The notes under the pieces: generated by a model
The model's input: only the letters and a program-made list of their open reading frames with translations
Told to the model about the DNA's origin: nothing
The model's database searches: none
Source: Niebla homalea
Lineage: Eukaryota; Ascomycota; Lecanoromycetes; Lecanorales; Ramalinaceae
Assembly: GCA_019925105.1 (NCBI GenBank)
Contig: JAHGAU010000030.1
Span: 682,001 to 746,000, forward strand
Direction: 5' to 3'
Length of the DNA stretch: 64,000 nucleotides
Shown: positions 37,589 to 47,788 of the stretch, in pieces
How positions within the stretch are numbered: the stretch's first letter is position 1
Layout: every line of letters begins with the position of its first letter
Made by a program: the position numbers and the translations under genes

Positions 37589-39238
37589 AAAGCCGATGGA
37601 TGAGACGCGGAGGATGAATAAAGAGCAAATACCCGGTTCATACGCAAGCTTGGCTGGACTTCCTAACATCATACATCTCTTTCTACGGAATTCATACAGT
37701 TTTACATTTAGGAACGACTGAATGCATTTATTACTACGTACCTGCATCTGCATCCTCACCTGCACCCCACTTGAACCTGCACCCCCACCCTCACCTTCAG
37801 CAAAACCCTTCAGCAAAAGGTGAAGCCCAATACCCGCATGCCCCCCCGCAACAGGCCCGAAGACACCATGATTTGGATGGAGAACCTGAGAGTTGAGCAA
37901 TGCCTCCCCCGCAGCTCGATTCTCAGCCTATCACCTTTATCCCCCTTATCACCCTCATTGCCTTCACCTGCACCCACACCCTTACCTTCCACAAGCCCTT
38001 CAGCAAAAGGCGAAAAGCCCAATACCCGCATGACCCCCCGCAACAGGCCCAAAGACACCGTGGTTCGGCTTACTCACCCCTTGCCCTGCACCCTGCACCC
38101 TGCACCCATTTGCGCATATTGCATCACTTATGACCCTTATCACCGTCATCAGCTTCACCGACCCTGACCTCACCTACTACCTTCACCAGCCTCAACACCG
38201 GGGTTAAGCGTGGTGAGGGTGATGAGGGTGCTGTGCAGGTGCGGGTGCGGGTGGGGAGCGTGGTAAGGGTGATGAGGGCGGTGAGTGGTGAGGGTGGTTA
38301 CCCTCAATACGTATTACCCTCACCTGCACCTGCACCCACAGTGCACAGCACCCTCATCACCCTCACTTGCACCCTCACTTGCACCCTCACTCGCACCATC
38401 ACTTGCACCCCACTTGCACCTGCACCCTCATCACCCTCACCATCCTCCCTCATCGCCGATACAACCCAAGTTTTATACCTAAGCCTATACCACCCCTTGA
38501 AGAGTTCTCAAGGCGTAGATCGCTATTATGTATGACTTAGGAACGATTTTGAGGGAAGTGTATGATGTAAGTAGTAAGGTATGTTTGTGTATGAATCAGG
38601 TATTTGCTCATGAAATAGATGGGTTAACTCTCGGACATTCCCAGTCTTCATTATAATTATTATTATCATCATTCTCAATATGAAGAGAGGGAGCTAGTTA
38701 GCTAGCGATCAGAGACCAAACGCGCCGCCACCGCCATTATTACTATAGAAACTCGATCAGTGTACCAAGGGCAAACACAGTTGATAAATCTTCCCAGCTC
38801 CCTCTCCCACAAGCTTTAAAGCTAATAGTCGACCACAATAAGTCAGACCATTGCTCCCCTCCTCCTGCTGTGGGATGCAAGACCTTAAGCAAGATGCTTC
38901 TTCTCAATTCATGGATGTCGCTATTTCATCCATCTCCCTTATTCGGTTTTCACATGACAGGTCTTCAAGCCTCTTTGGTGGCTCGAGAAGGATTATCCAC
39001 CCGCAATGAATCTTGGCGGAGAGGAAAGATCGTATGAAGCATGTTCTTTGCTTCAACGGCAGACTTGAGTATAAGGCTTGGTGTAACGTGGAGGCGCTAC
39101 CAGATAAACCACTTCCTTGTTTTGAAAGGTCTTGTTCAACAGCAACGGTCATTCTTTTGTCTCCTGGCCGTCCACCTCGAAGTGATGGAGCTTGAAGACA
39201 CTCCGAAGAGAAGCCTTACAAAGACCTGATGACCTCTT
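37589..39238. other. Intergenic region with minisatellite
   Basis: Contains the degenerate (CACCCT/CACCTG) array and the 190-bp duplication described below, then about 750 bp with no supported gene. A minus-strand frame at 38904-39152 is short and may be the 3' untranslated region of gene K. Confidence 0.5.
37740..38440. repeat. Degenerate hexamer minisatellite (CACCTG/CACCCT) with a nested 190-bp duplication
   Basis: C-rich plus-strand units such as CCTGCACCCTCACC recur irregularly for about 700 bp. From about 38190 to 38300 the same unit appears in inverted orientation (GTGAGGGTGATGAGGGTG). Within it, CCCTTCAGCAAAAGG...ACAGGCCC occurs at 37806 and again at 37996, an offset of 190 bp. The open frames across it are by-products of the repeat. 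Confidence 0.75.
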
Positions 39239-40426
39239 TCATCTCACTCTAACCAAGAGCAATCTTCCCCTACGGGAGGACATGATCGTGGCCCGACTGG
39301 CTGCAGCACCGGCGGGTTTCCCCTTTGACTTTGCTCTCGTCTTTGCGGCGGTTGGACTGATCATGCTGGAGGGGAGTGCGATGAACCGGCCGAGGCGGTC
39401 TCGATGTCGCTGAGGGGCCACAGTGGGCGTGGATTTAGGAGCGGCAGCAGGAGTAGCAGTAACGTTGGATTGATTGGTGGGCTTGTTAGAGAAGTACCCA
39501 TTGCCACGACGGTCATTATTGTTGCCATGATCGCCATCATGATCGCCATCATCATCGCCGTCATCATCGCCATTATTGCTATCGTCGCTGCTACCTCCTC
39601 CGACGCTCCCTCTCATGATTTGTCTTCCCATTTGGAAAATCGCCAGGGATGCCAGAAAGATCCCGGCAGCGGTCAAAAGGTTGGCCTGGACCTCTCCCCG
39701 CTCAAGGACTTCAAGCATTGCCTTCAGGTCCTGCAGGGACAATTGCCACCAGCTGTGACGCATAAATGGCGGCGTCTGCTGCAAGATGGCAACAACAGTC
39801 GGCAACATTCTCCGAGCATCCTCAGTCTCAGCTCTCAGATTGAAGTTCCCACCCCGAACCCATTCGACGAACTCGCCGCCCTGGAAGAAAATCGCGTCCA
39901 GAGTCTCCTGGGCCACACCTGATTCCCTCATGACATTCTCCATGTCGGGGATGTGACTATCAAACAGGGCGCATACACAACGTAAGGCGGCGTAACCGGC
40001 CTCGGTAGAGGCACTGATGCGGGTGCCGAACATGCGGCATGCTTTGTGAGCCTCGAGGTACCTGGTGAGGCTCATATCTTTCATCTGGCCTGCATTCCAG
40101 ATGAACTCGCCAGGTGGGCCGCCAGAGACAGCATTGCGGGGGCACGTGTCCACGGTGATAATTCGGTCGGCTGTGGCTGCCGCCAAGGCTGGGAGAGAAA
40201 GGGTCAAGTTAGCGATGGATGCTGAGGTCGCCCACGGAAGCTTTTTGAAAGGCTGCAGTGCCCGGGTCGAACGGTCAAACAGTCGTGTCGCTCGCTGAGC
40301 CAAGGTGGCTATCGGTGTTGGAGCGTGCAATGCTGATTTGGAGACCCGGTAGGAATGATTACGATGTCGATGGTGTGAGTATATGGAAGGGCTTTTTCTT
40401 GAGCGATGATTTGAGGAAGGCGGCAT
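39239..40426 (-). CDS. Gene K: single-exon membrane protein of unknown function
   Basis: A 395-residue frame from the ATG at 40426, with no intron needed. The basic N-terminus (HRSRKSPSIYSHHRHRNHSY) is followed by an Ala/Leu-rich hydrophobic stretch (residues about 70-90). A central domain has several Cys (VDTCPRNAV, CRMFGTRI, RCVCALFDSH) and SWWQLSLQDL. A clear membrane helix lies near residues 250-270 (ANLLTAAGIFLASLAIFQMG). After it come an Asp/Asn/Gly-rich tract, encoded by ATC/GCC triplet repeats, and a basic tail. The two hydrophobic segments suggest a Cys-containing lumenal domain between cytosolic ends. No known family is recognised. Confidence 0.6.
   Translation of the reverse strand: MPPSSNHRSRKSPSIYSHHRHRNHSYRVSKSALHAPTPIATLAQRATRLFDRSTRALQPFKKLPWATSASIANLTLSLPALAAATADRIITVDTCPRNAVSGGPPGEFIWNAGQMKDMSLTRYLEAHKACRMFGTRISASTEAGYAALRCVCALFDSHIPDMENVMRESGVAQETLDAIFFQGGEFVEWVRGGNFNLRAETEDARRMLPTVVAILQQTPPFMRHSWWQLSLQDLKAMLEVLERGEVQANLLTAAGIFLASLAIFQMGRQIMRGSVGGGSSDDSNNGDDDGDDDGDHDGDHGNNNDRRGNGYFSNKPTNQSNVTATPAAAPKSTPTVAPQRHRDRLGRFIALPSSMISPTAAKTRAKSKGKPAGAAASRATIMSSRRGRLLLVRVR
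39520..39580. repeat. Trinucleotide-type repeat inside gene K
   Basis: Imperfect GCCATCATGATC / ATCATCGCC units on the plus strand encode the Asp/Gly/His tract of gene K on the minus strand, a likely site of length variation. Confidence 0.6.
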
Positions 40427-40428
40427 TT

Positions 40429-40752
40429 TCAGCGGTATTTGACCTTGAAAATAGATGACGCCGGTCCGCCAAGGTCGATGGATGGTCTGAGGCGAAGGAT
40501 GATGTTGGAAGAGGATGAGGTATGTCTAGATGATAGCTGTCGTCTCGAAAGTCGGTATAATTGTCGGGCGAGGTAAGGCAGGAGAAAGGTGTGTGACTTT
40601 AGGAGCAAACTCGCAAGGACCGCATCTTTTATGATTGCTTTAGCAATGGTGTCAAGGGCCGTGTCGAGTGTCGATATGCACAAAGAAGCCTGTGAAATCA
40701 TTGTCGGAAGGCAAGACAGGATGGATAGGCTCCTTGGTCCAGTACCGGCCAA
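40429..40752 (-). other. Weak 107-codon frame upstream of gene K
   Basis: An open frame with two hydrophobic helices (SQASLCISTLDTALDTIAKA; LASLLLKSHTFLLPYLARQL) that ends just before the gene K start, in a different frame. It could be an upstream exon of K, but I found no in-frame donor/acceptor pair, so it is not called as a gene. Confidence 0.2.
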
Positions 40753-40973
40753 ACATGGTCAATGTTTCCCGTTGTCTTATCACCCCTTGCTCATGCGCTT
40801 GATGTTGTTGTCGCCTTTATTGACCCTCTGGTCCTTAACTTGACACGTCTCCGAACTCTGACACCTTTTCCTGGTAGAAGAGGACGAGGACGAGGAGGAG
40901 GAGGAGGAGGAGGAGGAGGAAGGGGCGAGTAGCGTTGGCGGACCCATAACTCAGGTTCGTGAAGAAGTCAGGC
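40753..40973. other. Short intergenic stretch with GAG/CTC triplet run
   Basis: Between the gene K region and the possible 3' exons of gene D. It holds an imperfect GAGGAGGAG repeat (about 40880-40922) and no supported gene. Confidence 0.4.
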
Positions 40974-41333
40974 TCATCTGTCTGGCTCTCTGGTATATGG
41001 TTTGTAGGATGTCCTAGCAAGCTTTGTCAATACTTGCTGAGCATCATCTTCTGTTGGTGCGTGCTAATAATAATACATAAGCGTATGATTTCTAGAGTAT
41101 TCTCTCCAGTATCAAACATACCTGTCAGCCCTAACTCTAACCTTTCCGGGATAGAGTAGATTTTCTTTTGGATTAGTGCCCTGGCTCCTTTCTCCTCGTC
41201 CGTCAGACTGACTTGAATGCCTCGTGCCACCATCAGCGTACTCTCCGGCCAGCAGAAAAGCAGACTACTCAAGGCACGTTGTTTGGTGGTTGGATGCCCA
41301 AAATCCACCAAAAGTAGAAACCGTCCCTCCGTC
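40974..41333 (-). other. Two possible 3' exons of gene D (or a small separate gene)
   Basis: The minus-strand frame 41333-41122 (RFLLLVDFGHPTTKQRALSS..., ending ELGLT) meets a GTATGT donor. A 71-nt intron ends CAACAG, and 41050-40974 continues in frame to a stop (EDDAQQVLTKLARTSYKPYT). A GTGAGG donor at 41387, overlapping the gene D stop, with an acceptor at 41334 (54 nt) would fuse these exons to gene D in the correct phase, giving about 750 residues. The 71-nt intron looks good; the link to D is less certain, because paralogue E shows no such extension. Confidence 0.4.
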
Positions 41334-41383
41334 CTTCACTCCAGCACGCTCAACCAAATGACATCTTTTCTCTCGACCTTCCC

Positions 41384-43474
41384 TCACCGCCACGAACCGC
41401 CACGAGCAAGCCGATGCCCACCAGGCGATTTACTCCCTGCGGGAGACTTCCCCCGATTCCCTGATGGCGACTCCGTTGGTGGCTGAGGCTGCGGTTTGCT
41501 GGTCCCCTTCCCAGGACGTGCCGCTGCTCCTCCTCCTCCTCCTCGGGCCTCGAGCAACTCTTGAGTGAATCCAAGCGTGTTGATGGTCATTTGCCGGCTG
41601 GCTACTGTGGGGCTCAGCAAGCTGAGGATGAACACTTTGGGTTCGCGCTGCCCTCGCTGCTTTTTCTGGGCTTCATTCTCGTTTTTGTCGCTAAAGATGT
41701 AGTCGAGGAGAGGCTTGGTCAATTTTCCTTTGAAGCTCGGATTAATGGGGTCTATCAGCATCCCTTGCAGATCCGATCGGGTCTTGTTAATGAAGTTGCG
41801 CTCGTTTTTTTCTTCTGTTAACATCTTTCCCTCCTTTGGATCTTCGGTTCTTTCGTTCCCCGCAAGGTCGACCAGGCAGAGGCTACTCCATGGCTTGACA
41901 GGATTCCGGGCGGACCCATCACTCCGGGCAGCCTTGAAGCGCATCACCAGGTGCGATCGGGAGGACGAATTATTGTTGTTCGTGGGCCGATTCTTCTTGT
42001 CTCTTGTCTGACGTACACTCTGGATTGCCTTGCCGAGCTCATCTACCGTTCGTATATCTGGGAAGTTTGCTGTTGACGTCGGACTATGATGCAGCTCCAC
42101 AATAACAGCTTCAAACGCGATAGTCACGGACTGATTATGGCAGTGCATCCGTTCCTTCCACTCGAACAATTCTCTTGTGAGGGAGTCCACGATTGGTTCG
42201 GGTCCGTTGAACATGGCATACGACTTTCCGGATCCGCTATATCCATCAAATAGGAAGCATACCGGATGCCTACATGTGAAGGCCAGAAATCCCGGGTGGA
42301 GTAATCGCCACACATCCGTGTTGTCCCCGTCTCTAGTTATGATGCCACTGAAGCCCCGAAACAGTTCTCCAGTAATGGTCTCACTACCATCGTTTTTGGC
42401 TTCGATGATCCCGCCTTTATTGTCGAAGTCGTATATGGCACACTCCTGCTCGTCCGACACACTCTTAAACCGAGCCATAATAAACAGGTTCTTTCCATTG
42501 ATGATGGTCGCCTCACGAACAAAGTCCTGCTTCAAGTCGTCCACCTCCTTACCGTATTCCGCTGCCGCGATTTGAAGCTGTTCCTCGTGCTTCTGTTTCA
42601 GGCTTTGGATCTCGGTCTTTGGTCGATCAAGTTCGAGAGCGTGGGCTGCTTTGAGCTGCTTCTCCCGCTCCTCGTATTCGTCCTTCATCGACTGGACTTG
42701 GCCTGCATGACGTTTGCATTGCGCAACGGATGCTGTACTGAGTGAAGCTGGTAACGACTTCCGTCTCTCTTCGAATGCGTTCTGACCATCATTATGCTCG
42801 TTCTGAGACCCAGACGCTGCTTCACTTTTCCGGCGTTTATCACCAGGTATTCCTAAACCCACATTCATCAGCTTTAGTGTCTACCAAACAGCCAGAGTCT
42901 AATGAAACAACCAACTTACCTCCATATCCCCATCCCTGGCCTTCATAACGCCGATCCTCCAGTCCCTTCCTCTTCAATGATAGACCTTCGAAAGTCCTCG
43001 TCGTTTGTGTCTGGCCCTGTTGTGCCATCACCCTTTTCTCCATGAGCCACCACCAGCCAAATCCCGCGACCAGCGGACCCAGCACGCCCCAAAGCAGCCG
43101 CCACCGGTTATTGTCCAAAAGCATCCTCTCATCCCGGACGTCGATACAGTCGACGTATCTGTGGTGCAAGAAGATAATGAGGCCTTGGGATAGCCATCCG
43201 AAAGCGCCAGCCCGTGCCGTCCTCCCGATCTTCACAACGTCAACCTGTCTGTTGAGGGTCGACATCGTGCCGTTGAGCATGTCCTGTAAGGCCAATTAGT
43301 ATGCAATCCTCTCTCTCAAGTTATCAAGGCCAGACTTACTTGCACTTTCCTTGCAGAGATGGAAGCCTCCTCCTCGGGAACAGGTTCGGAATCGGGAGAG
43401 TCAGCCAACGCTTGTTCACCATTCTCGTTGGATTGTGGGAGAGCATCGAACTCCATACTCGGTGCAGAAGGCAT
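41384..43474 (-). CDS. Gene D: membrane-anchored kinesin-like protein
   Basis: Three exons: 43474-43340, 43283-42920 and 42852-41384, with introns of 56 nt (GTAAGT, TACTAAT, TTACAG) and 67 nt (GTAAGT, CTGAT, TTTAG); about 655 residues. An acidic N-terminus is followed by two membrane segments (about 70-88, AGAFGWLSQGLIIFL; 105-125, RLLWGVLGPLVAGFGWWWL), which places both ends in the cytosol. Next come a coiled coil (about 216-276) and a C-terminal kinesin motor domain. Motor motifs: P-loop GYSGSGKS (370-377), switch I NNNSSSRSH (459-467), switch II DLAGNE (495-500), and KLTKPLLDYIF. The motor is shorter than usual, near 300 residues, but its nucleotide motifs look usable. Motor-at-the-C-terminus order recalls kinesin-14; membrane anchors are not typical of that class. 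Gly/Pro/Ser-rich tail. Confidence 0.75.
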
Positions 43475-44068
43475 GCGTGACTGCAGCGAAGATGGGCCAC
43501 TCGTGGTACGTACACCGAATAATTGTGCAGACTCCGGTGTCAGTCTTTTGAAAGAGAAATGAGAGGGGGAGATGGCCGGTCTGAAGCTGATCGTAAATGA
43601 TACGGAAACAGATCTGCAAGCTGCCGTTTTCCTTTATGTCGCGACGTCGCATTTAACCCTTTCTGTAACATATCGAGCAGGACAGGGGGCTTTCTGGCAT
43701 TGGAAATGCGATCAATCGATCAAAAGCCAAATTATCCGCGTCTGTCATACCTGATACATTAACGATAACCGGTGCACCGATGTCACTGCTCCCTGGCCGG
43801 CTAGCTGCTTCCGGGGAGCAAGGATGGGCACAACGTTAAGGAGAACATACCAGCACAATCTTTTGGAATATATGACTATACCAAGCGCCACACCCTTGAA
43901 AGGGAACTTGCCTATTCCAAATCCACCACCGGTAGACCGTTTCGTCGAAGCGATATTCCGATGTCCGTCGGCTCGCCCGACCACCACAGTCCACTCGCAA
44001 TCGCGTCATACATACTTACGGATGCGCGAAACACAATCTCTCATCCGCATTAAAGACCAAAGAAGGAA

Positions 44069-44098
44069 AGCCAGCCAGCCAGCCAGCCAGCCAGCCAG
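44069..44098. repeat. (AGCC)n microsatellite
   Basis: Seven perfect or near-perfect CCAG/AGCC units in a row. Confidence 0.85.
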
Positions 44099-44110
44099 GT
44101 CGCTGCACCC

Positions 44111-44124
44111 GTTAACGCGTTAAC
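44111..44124. promoter_or_regulatory. Perfect 14-bp palindrome containing ACGCGT (MCB-like)
   Basis: GTTAACGCGTTAAC equals its own reverse complement. ACGCGT is the binding core of the yeast MBF cell-cycle factor. It lies about 640 bp upstream of the gene D start. Regulatory use is inference from the motif alone. Confidence 0.3.
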
Positions 44125-44943
44125 AACGGCAATCATCCCCAGCCCCCTTTGCTCCCTTTTGGGTACACACGAACCTGGCTTCCCCTCCCCCCTTCTCCTG
44201 GCTTCCCCGAGAACGTATAACATGTAGAATAGGCAAATAGATACCGTAATCATCGCATCTCCAGATGGAATCCTCTTTTTTTTCTCTCGACTGGCTTTTC
44301 AGACTCTCTCCGCTTACGTCGTAGTCAACAGCGTCCTTCCGTCTTCTCATCCACTGTTAACACATTATCGGAGGGGTGGAAACAGCGGTTTTGGCCACAA
44401 CATATACTATGCTCAAGTGCTCGGTCCGGCGCGAACGGAGCCCCCGTGTTCGAGAGAGGCTGTGAGAGGGGTATGTGAAAAGCATGCGTTGAGTCGGCTG
44501 GGGAATATATCATAATCACATGAAAGGAAGTTTATATGGCATCTATTTTTGGATGAAGGATGAAATGCCCAGGTGCACATAGATGTATGGCCAAGACCCG
44601 ATATACCCGTGTCAGGCTGGGATCGCCACTTGCCGACTTCCCATCACCAGCTACAATAAGTGGCTCTTTAGGCGCTAAGCGGCCCTTCAGGGGGAATCGA
44701 TACGAAAGCCAGCCAGGCTCACCCAATAAATCCCTTCTAAGAAGTGAAAGGTTAGATTTATTATCAGAATAGAATAGAATCACAACGCTATGCTGTGCCT
44801 CCTACTTTAAGCTGTCCCTAAAGCCCCCTTTAAACCTGCTTCCCCCCCTTTCCCTTCCTCCCCCCCAAACCTTTCCCAATCGCCCCATGTGCATATCCTT
44901 AAATCAAGCACAGCGTCGATTGATCCCCGTCTTACCATCCTAC

Positions 44944-46087
44944 TTACATACGGTGGCGGCGACGATGAACGGCGGGCGCGTAACGATTCGTCGCACGCCG
45001 CCATATCCCACCCACGCACCACTTTAAGACGGCCCAGGATATACGCAAACCCGCCTTGATCAACCACAACATCGCGCCCCCCGTGCACCACCACAGTATC
45101 CTTGAACAAGGCAAAAACGCCATCCACATCCACAGTACGGGAATCTGCAGCAAGACCACCACGGCGAAATGTGGATGCTGAAACGCCAGGATCATTATCA
45201 ACTTGATGAAACGATAGATGCTGATGGCAATACGTATATATGGGAGGGTCCAGGGAGGGAAATACTGGAGGAACAGCGAGGGCAGGACGTCACGATCGGG
45301 GGCGAGGGGGTTGAAGATGGCAAGGGCGGCAGTGGAGATATTGGGCGTCGTCATACCAGCCACGGGCGTTGGAATAAGCTTGATGAAAACTGCCTTCACC
45401 AGAGCCGAGGGGTTGGATTTGGAGATGGCGAGGGAGGTGGATGAAGATGCTTTCTGAGCGTGTCCGACCACGGTAGAGACGGTGTAGCCGAGCTGGCTTC
45501 TTCCAGGCAGGAAGGCGTAGTAGGCTGAGGGGGAGATAAAAGGTTTCATGCCATGCCAGAGCCGAATGCAGGCCCGGGTGAAGGCACGATATGTTGGTGT
45601 CCATTGTGAGACTGCATGACGTGAGAGGACATCGAAATACGATGCTAGTGGTGGCGGAAGATGATCCACGTAAGGTTGGATGATGTTGTGAAGAAAGTCG
45701 TAGGCCTCGAGGGAGTTGATGATCAAACGCTCCCATGTGATTCTAAGGACCTTGGTCGATTTGTCCTGCGATGTAGGAGAGAGCGATATGATCGCTTCAG
45801 CTGGCAGATCATCTGGAGTCTCGTGGTGTTGAGCAAGCGAGGTAGAGGCCGTCAAGGTATGGAGAGACTCGGGAGATATATTCAGTAAAGATTCAGATGA
45901 CATTGCTGACCATTCTGGAGTAAGTATGGCGGTTGTCGCTATTGTCGGGGCTAGAATCTTGGTCAGCGCCGCTGAACAGAAGGGCTGCAGAGCTTCCCTT
46001 ACCTGATGTTTCCGTAGCTGCATGGATAGGATAGAGCATTAGCATGACCGAGAAGCAGCACAGCAGACGGCGTGTAATGATAACCAT
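44944..46087 (-). CDS. Gene L: secretory-pathway membrane protein
   Basis: Two exons, 46087-46003 and 45950-44944, joined by a 52-nt intron (GTAAGG, GCTGAC branch, TTCTAG) in phase 1; about 363 residues. Exon 1 encodes a typical signal peptide (RRLLCCFSVMLMLYPIHAAT). The lumenal part includes a Leu/Ser-rich stretch and ITWERLIINSLEAYDFLHNI. The C-terminal third has two or three membrane segments (FAVVVLLQIPVLWMWMAFL; WWCTGGAMLWLIKAGLRISW) and a short Arg/His-rich tail. The stop codon overlaps a consensus GTAAGT (44943-44938), so a further 3' exon is possible. Unknown family. It shares a 297-bp divergent promoter with gene F. Confidence 0.65.
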
Positions 46088-46384
46088 GGCGTTGGTGAAT
46101 AATAAGTAGATCCAGGTGATATGCAGGATTAAAGAACCAGCTGAAGAGACGAAGGCAAAGAGAAAAAAAGGAGTAGATAGAGGTCAATTAAACAAATGAT
46201 GACGACCACGAATAGGGGCTGCCTTTGTTTGCATGGCGGGGGTGTCTCAAACTGATTTGGACGAAGGGTGGATGCCCCCTTTTCACCGATCCTGTAGACG
46301 TCTCCCATCCTTCCTCACTTTTCTTGAATTTTGTAGTACTTTGTGGAAGTCGTTTGTAGTGAGATCGCCCTTGCTCCACACGCG
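46088..46384. promoter_or_regulatory. Divergent promoter region of genes L and F
   Basis: Only 297 bp separate the two start codons, so transcription signals must be shared or overlapping. No specific element is identified. Confidence 0.45.
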
Positions 46385-47788
46385 ATGGAGCAACACAAGG
46401 GCAAGCGAGCTCGCAAGCCCACACTCAAGGTCAAACTGCCTTCGGGCGGAGTTGCTACTGCATCAGCAAGAACAAAGCCGCCAAAACCGACGGACAGAAA
46501 AGTGTCATCAGAATCCTTCCAGGAGGGTCGTGAAGGTCCTGAGCCGGGAGTACCTGTGCGTAATGTTTCTTGCCTTCCCTTGCCGTATCAAACCAAACAA
46601 AGCCGACTGACCGCCGGGGGTTTTTCACAGCTGAACGCGTCTGCATCAGCAGCAACGGCGCCGATACCCGCATACCGTGGGCGTCCACGCTCAGAAGCAC
46701 CTTCCAGGATGCCACAACGTCAGCAGATAGCCAAGTATGCTTCACTCCCACCTGGCCCAGTCGAGCCCTTGTACCCAGTCCTTCCTGGGGCAGCCACAAG
46801 AGAGGCCACCCCCATCTTTAAGCACGAATCGGGCGAAAGACAGGACCGCCAAGGTTCCCTGGAGTCTGACGGCAGGTTCAGCCCTGTCATCACCATTCCG
46901 GAGTCACCACCTCGACCGCAACGACGTCCATGGTCGTGCTGCAGGTGGACAGTCTACTTCATTCTTGCAGAACTCATCCTCTTTGGCTCCCTCCTGTGGC
47001 CACTCCATATCCACAGCATGATGCAAGCACCAGCCGAGGTGGCAGCGCCTGCACGTACCTCACTTCCACCACCTGCACCACGTCCAAGGCAGGATGGAGA
47101 CAGCTTCTCCATCTTCAATACCTCCATCACATCGCTGGCAGAAGCCACGGTCTCCCTTGGCTCCATGGACAAACAAGCCGATGACGATGACGATATACTC
47201 GGTTCAATGCGCAATCTCCACTCCATGCTCGTCGACGAGAGAGTGATGAGTCTCAGCCTTGGCCGAGAATACAATGACAACATTGTTCCCGCTTGTGACT
47301 CTGCTCTCACAGCACCCAGATCTTCCTCGGCATTCACGTATCTGTCCTCGAAATTGTCGCCCACATACACTTCTACGGTCTTGCTCTTGACGAACCTTGG
47401 CGATGCAGCGACTGTGCTCCACAGCATTCGAGATGAGGTCGAGAGGAAGGAGGGAGACGCAGCTGTTCGCTTTGAGCAGGCCAAGACGGATCTGGTTCAA
47501 TCGTCGAGCTGGTGGAGGCTATTCCTGGCGAGCCTGAGTGATGGCGAGTCTACGAGGTGGAAGACTCATCGGGACACCTGGGAATCAGTGTTGACCCAAT
47601 TGGACGCGGTGAAGGAGGACGTCAAGTGCGTGGAACGGTACTGGAGACTGCTTGCACAGGCGGCCAAGGAGCTCAATGAGGCTCTTGAGATGGAGACGGA
47701 CAAAGTCATGTTGGAGGGAGGAATGAGATTTTGCGATGCGCTTGTAAAGGCTGCTGAGGCCAATATAGGAAAGGAGGAAGGCGTTTGA
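46385..47788 (+). CDS. Gene F: PWSCC-family type II membrane protein
   Basis: Starts at the ATG 46385 (MEQHKGKRARKPTLKVKLPS). A canonical 75-nt intron, 46556-46630 (GTGCGT donor, CTGAC branch, TTTCACAG acceptor), is a multiple of three and stop-free, so the gene reads through either way: about 442 residues spliced, 467 unspliced. The long basic, Pro-rich N-tail is cytosolic. Next come RRPWSCCRW, with cysteines at the membrane face, and one membrane helix (TVYFILAELILFGSLLWPL). The rest is probably lumenal and helical, with the signature SSWWRLFLASL followed by an amphipathic Trp-containing helix. Gene G shares PWSCC, the helix and SSWWRL, so the two are paralogues. Function unknown. Confidence 0.7.
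   Translation: MEQHKGKRARKPTLKVKLPSGGVATASARTKPPKPTDRKVSSESFQEGREGPEPGVPVRNVSCLPLPYQTKQSRLTAGGFSQLNASASAATAPIPAYRGRPRSEAPSRMPQRQQIAKYASLPPGPVEPLYPVLPGAATREATPIFKHESGERQDRQGSLESDGRFSPVITIPESPPRPQRRPWSCCRWTVYFILAELILFGSLLWPLHIHSMMQAPAEVAAPARTSLPPPAPRPRQDGDSFSIFNTSITSLAEATVSLGSMDKQADDDDDILGSMRNLHSMLVDERVMSLSLGREYNDNIVPACDSALTAPRSSSAFTYLSSKLSPTYTSTVLLLTNLGDAATVLHSIRDEVERKEGDAAVRFEQAKTDLVQSSSWWRLFLASLSDGESTRWKTHRDTWESVLTQLDAVKEDVKCVERYWRLLAQAAKELNEALEMETDKVMLEGGMRFCDALVKAAEANIGKEEGV

Larger units (their letters stand above)
43475..44943. promoter_or_regulatory. Upstream region of gene D
   Basis: About 1.5 kb between the gene D start and the gene L end, both on the minus strand. It contains an AGCC tetranucleotide run (44069-44098) and the palindrome GTTAACGCGTTAAC (44111-44124), whose core ACGCGT is the MCB sequence bound by fungal G1/S regulators. 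Other frames here are short and lack coding character. Confidence 0.4.

Noticed and set aside
37190..37900. Minus-strand 236-codon frame
   Set aside because: Antisense to gene C and the adjacent minisatellite; the composition follows the repeats.
44050..44253. Minus-strand frame with Trp-Leu-Ala repeats (WLAGWLAGWL)
   Set aside because: Translation of the AGCC microsatellite; no gene context.
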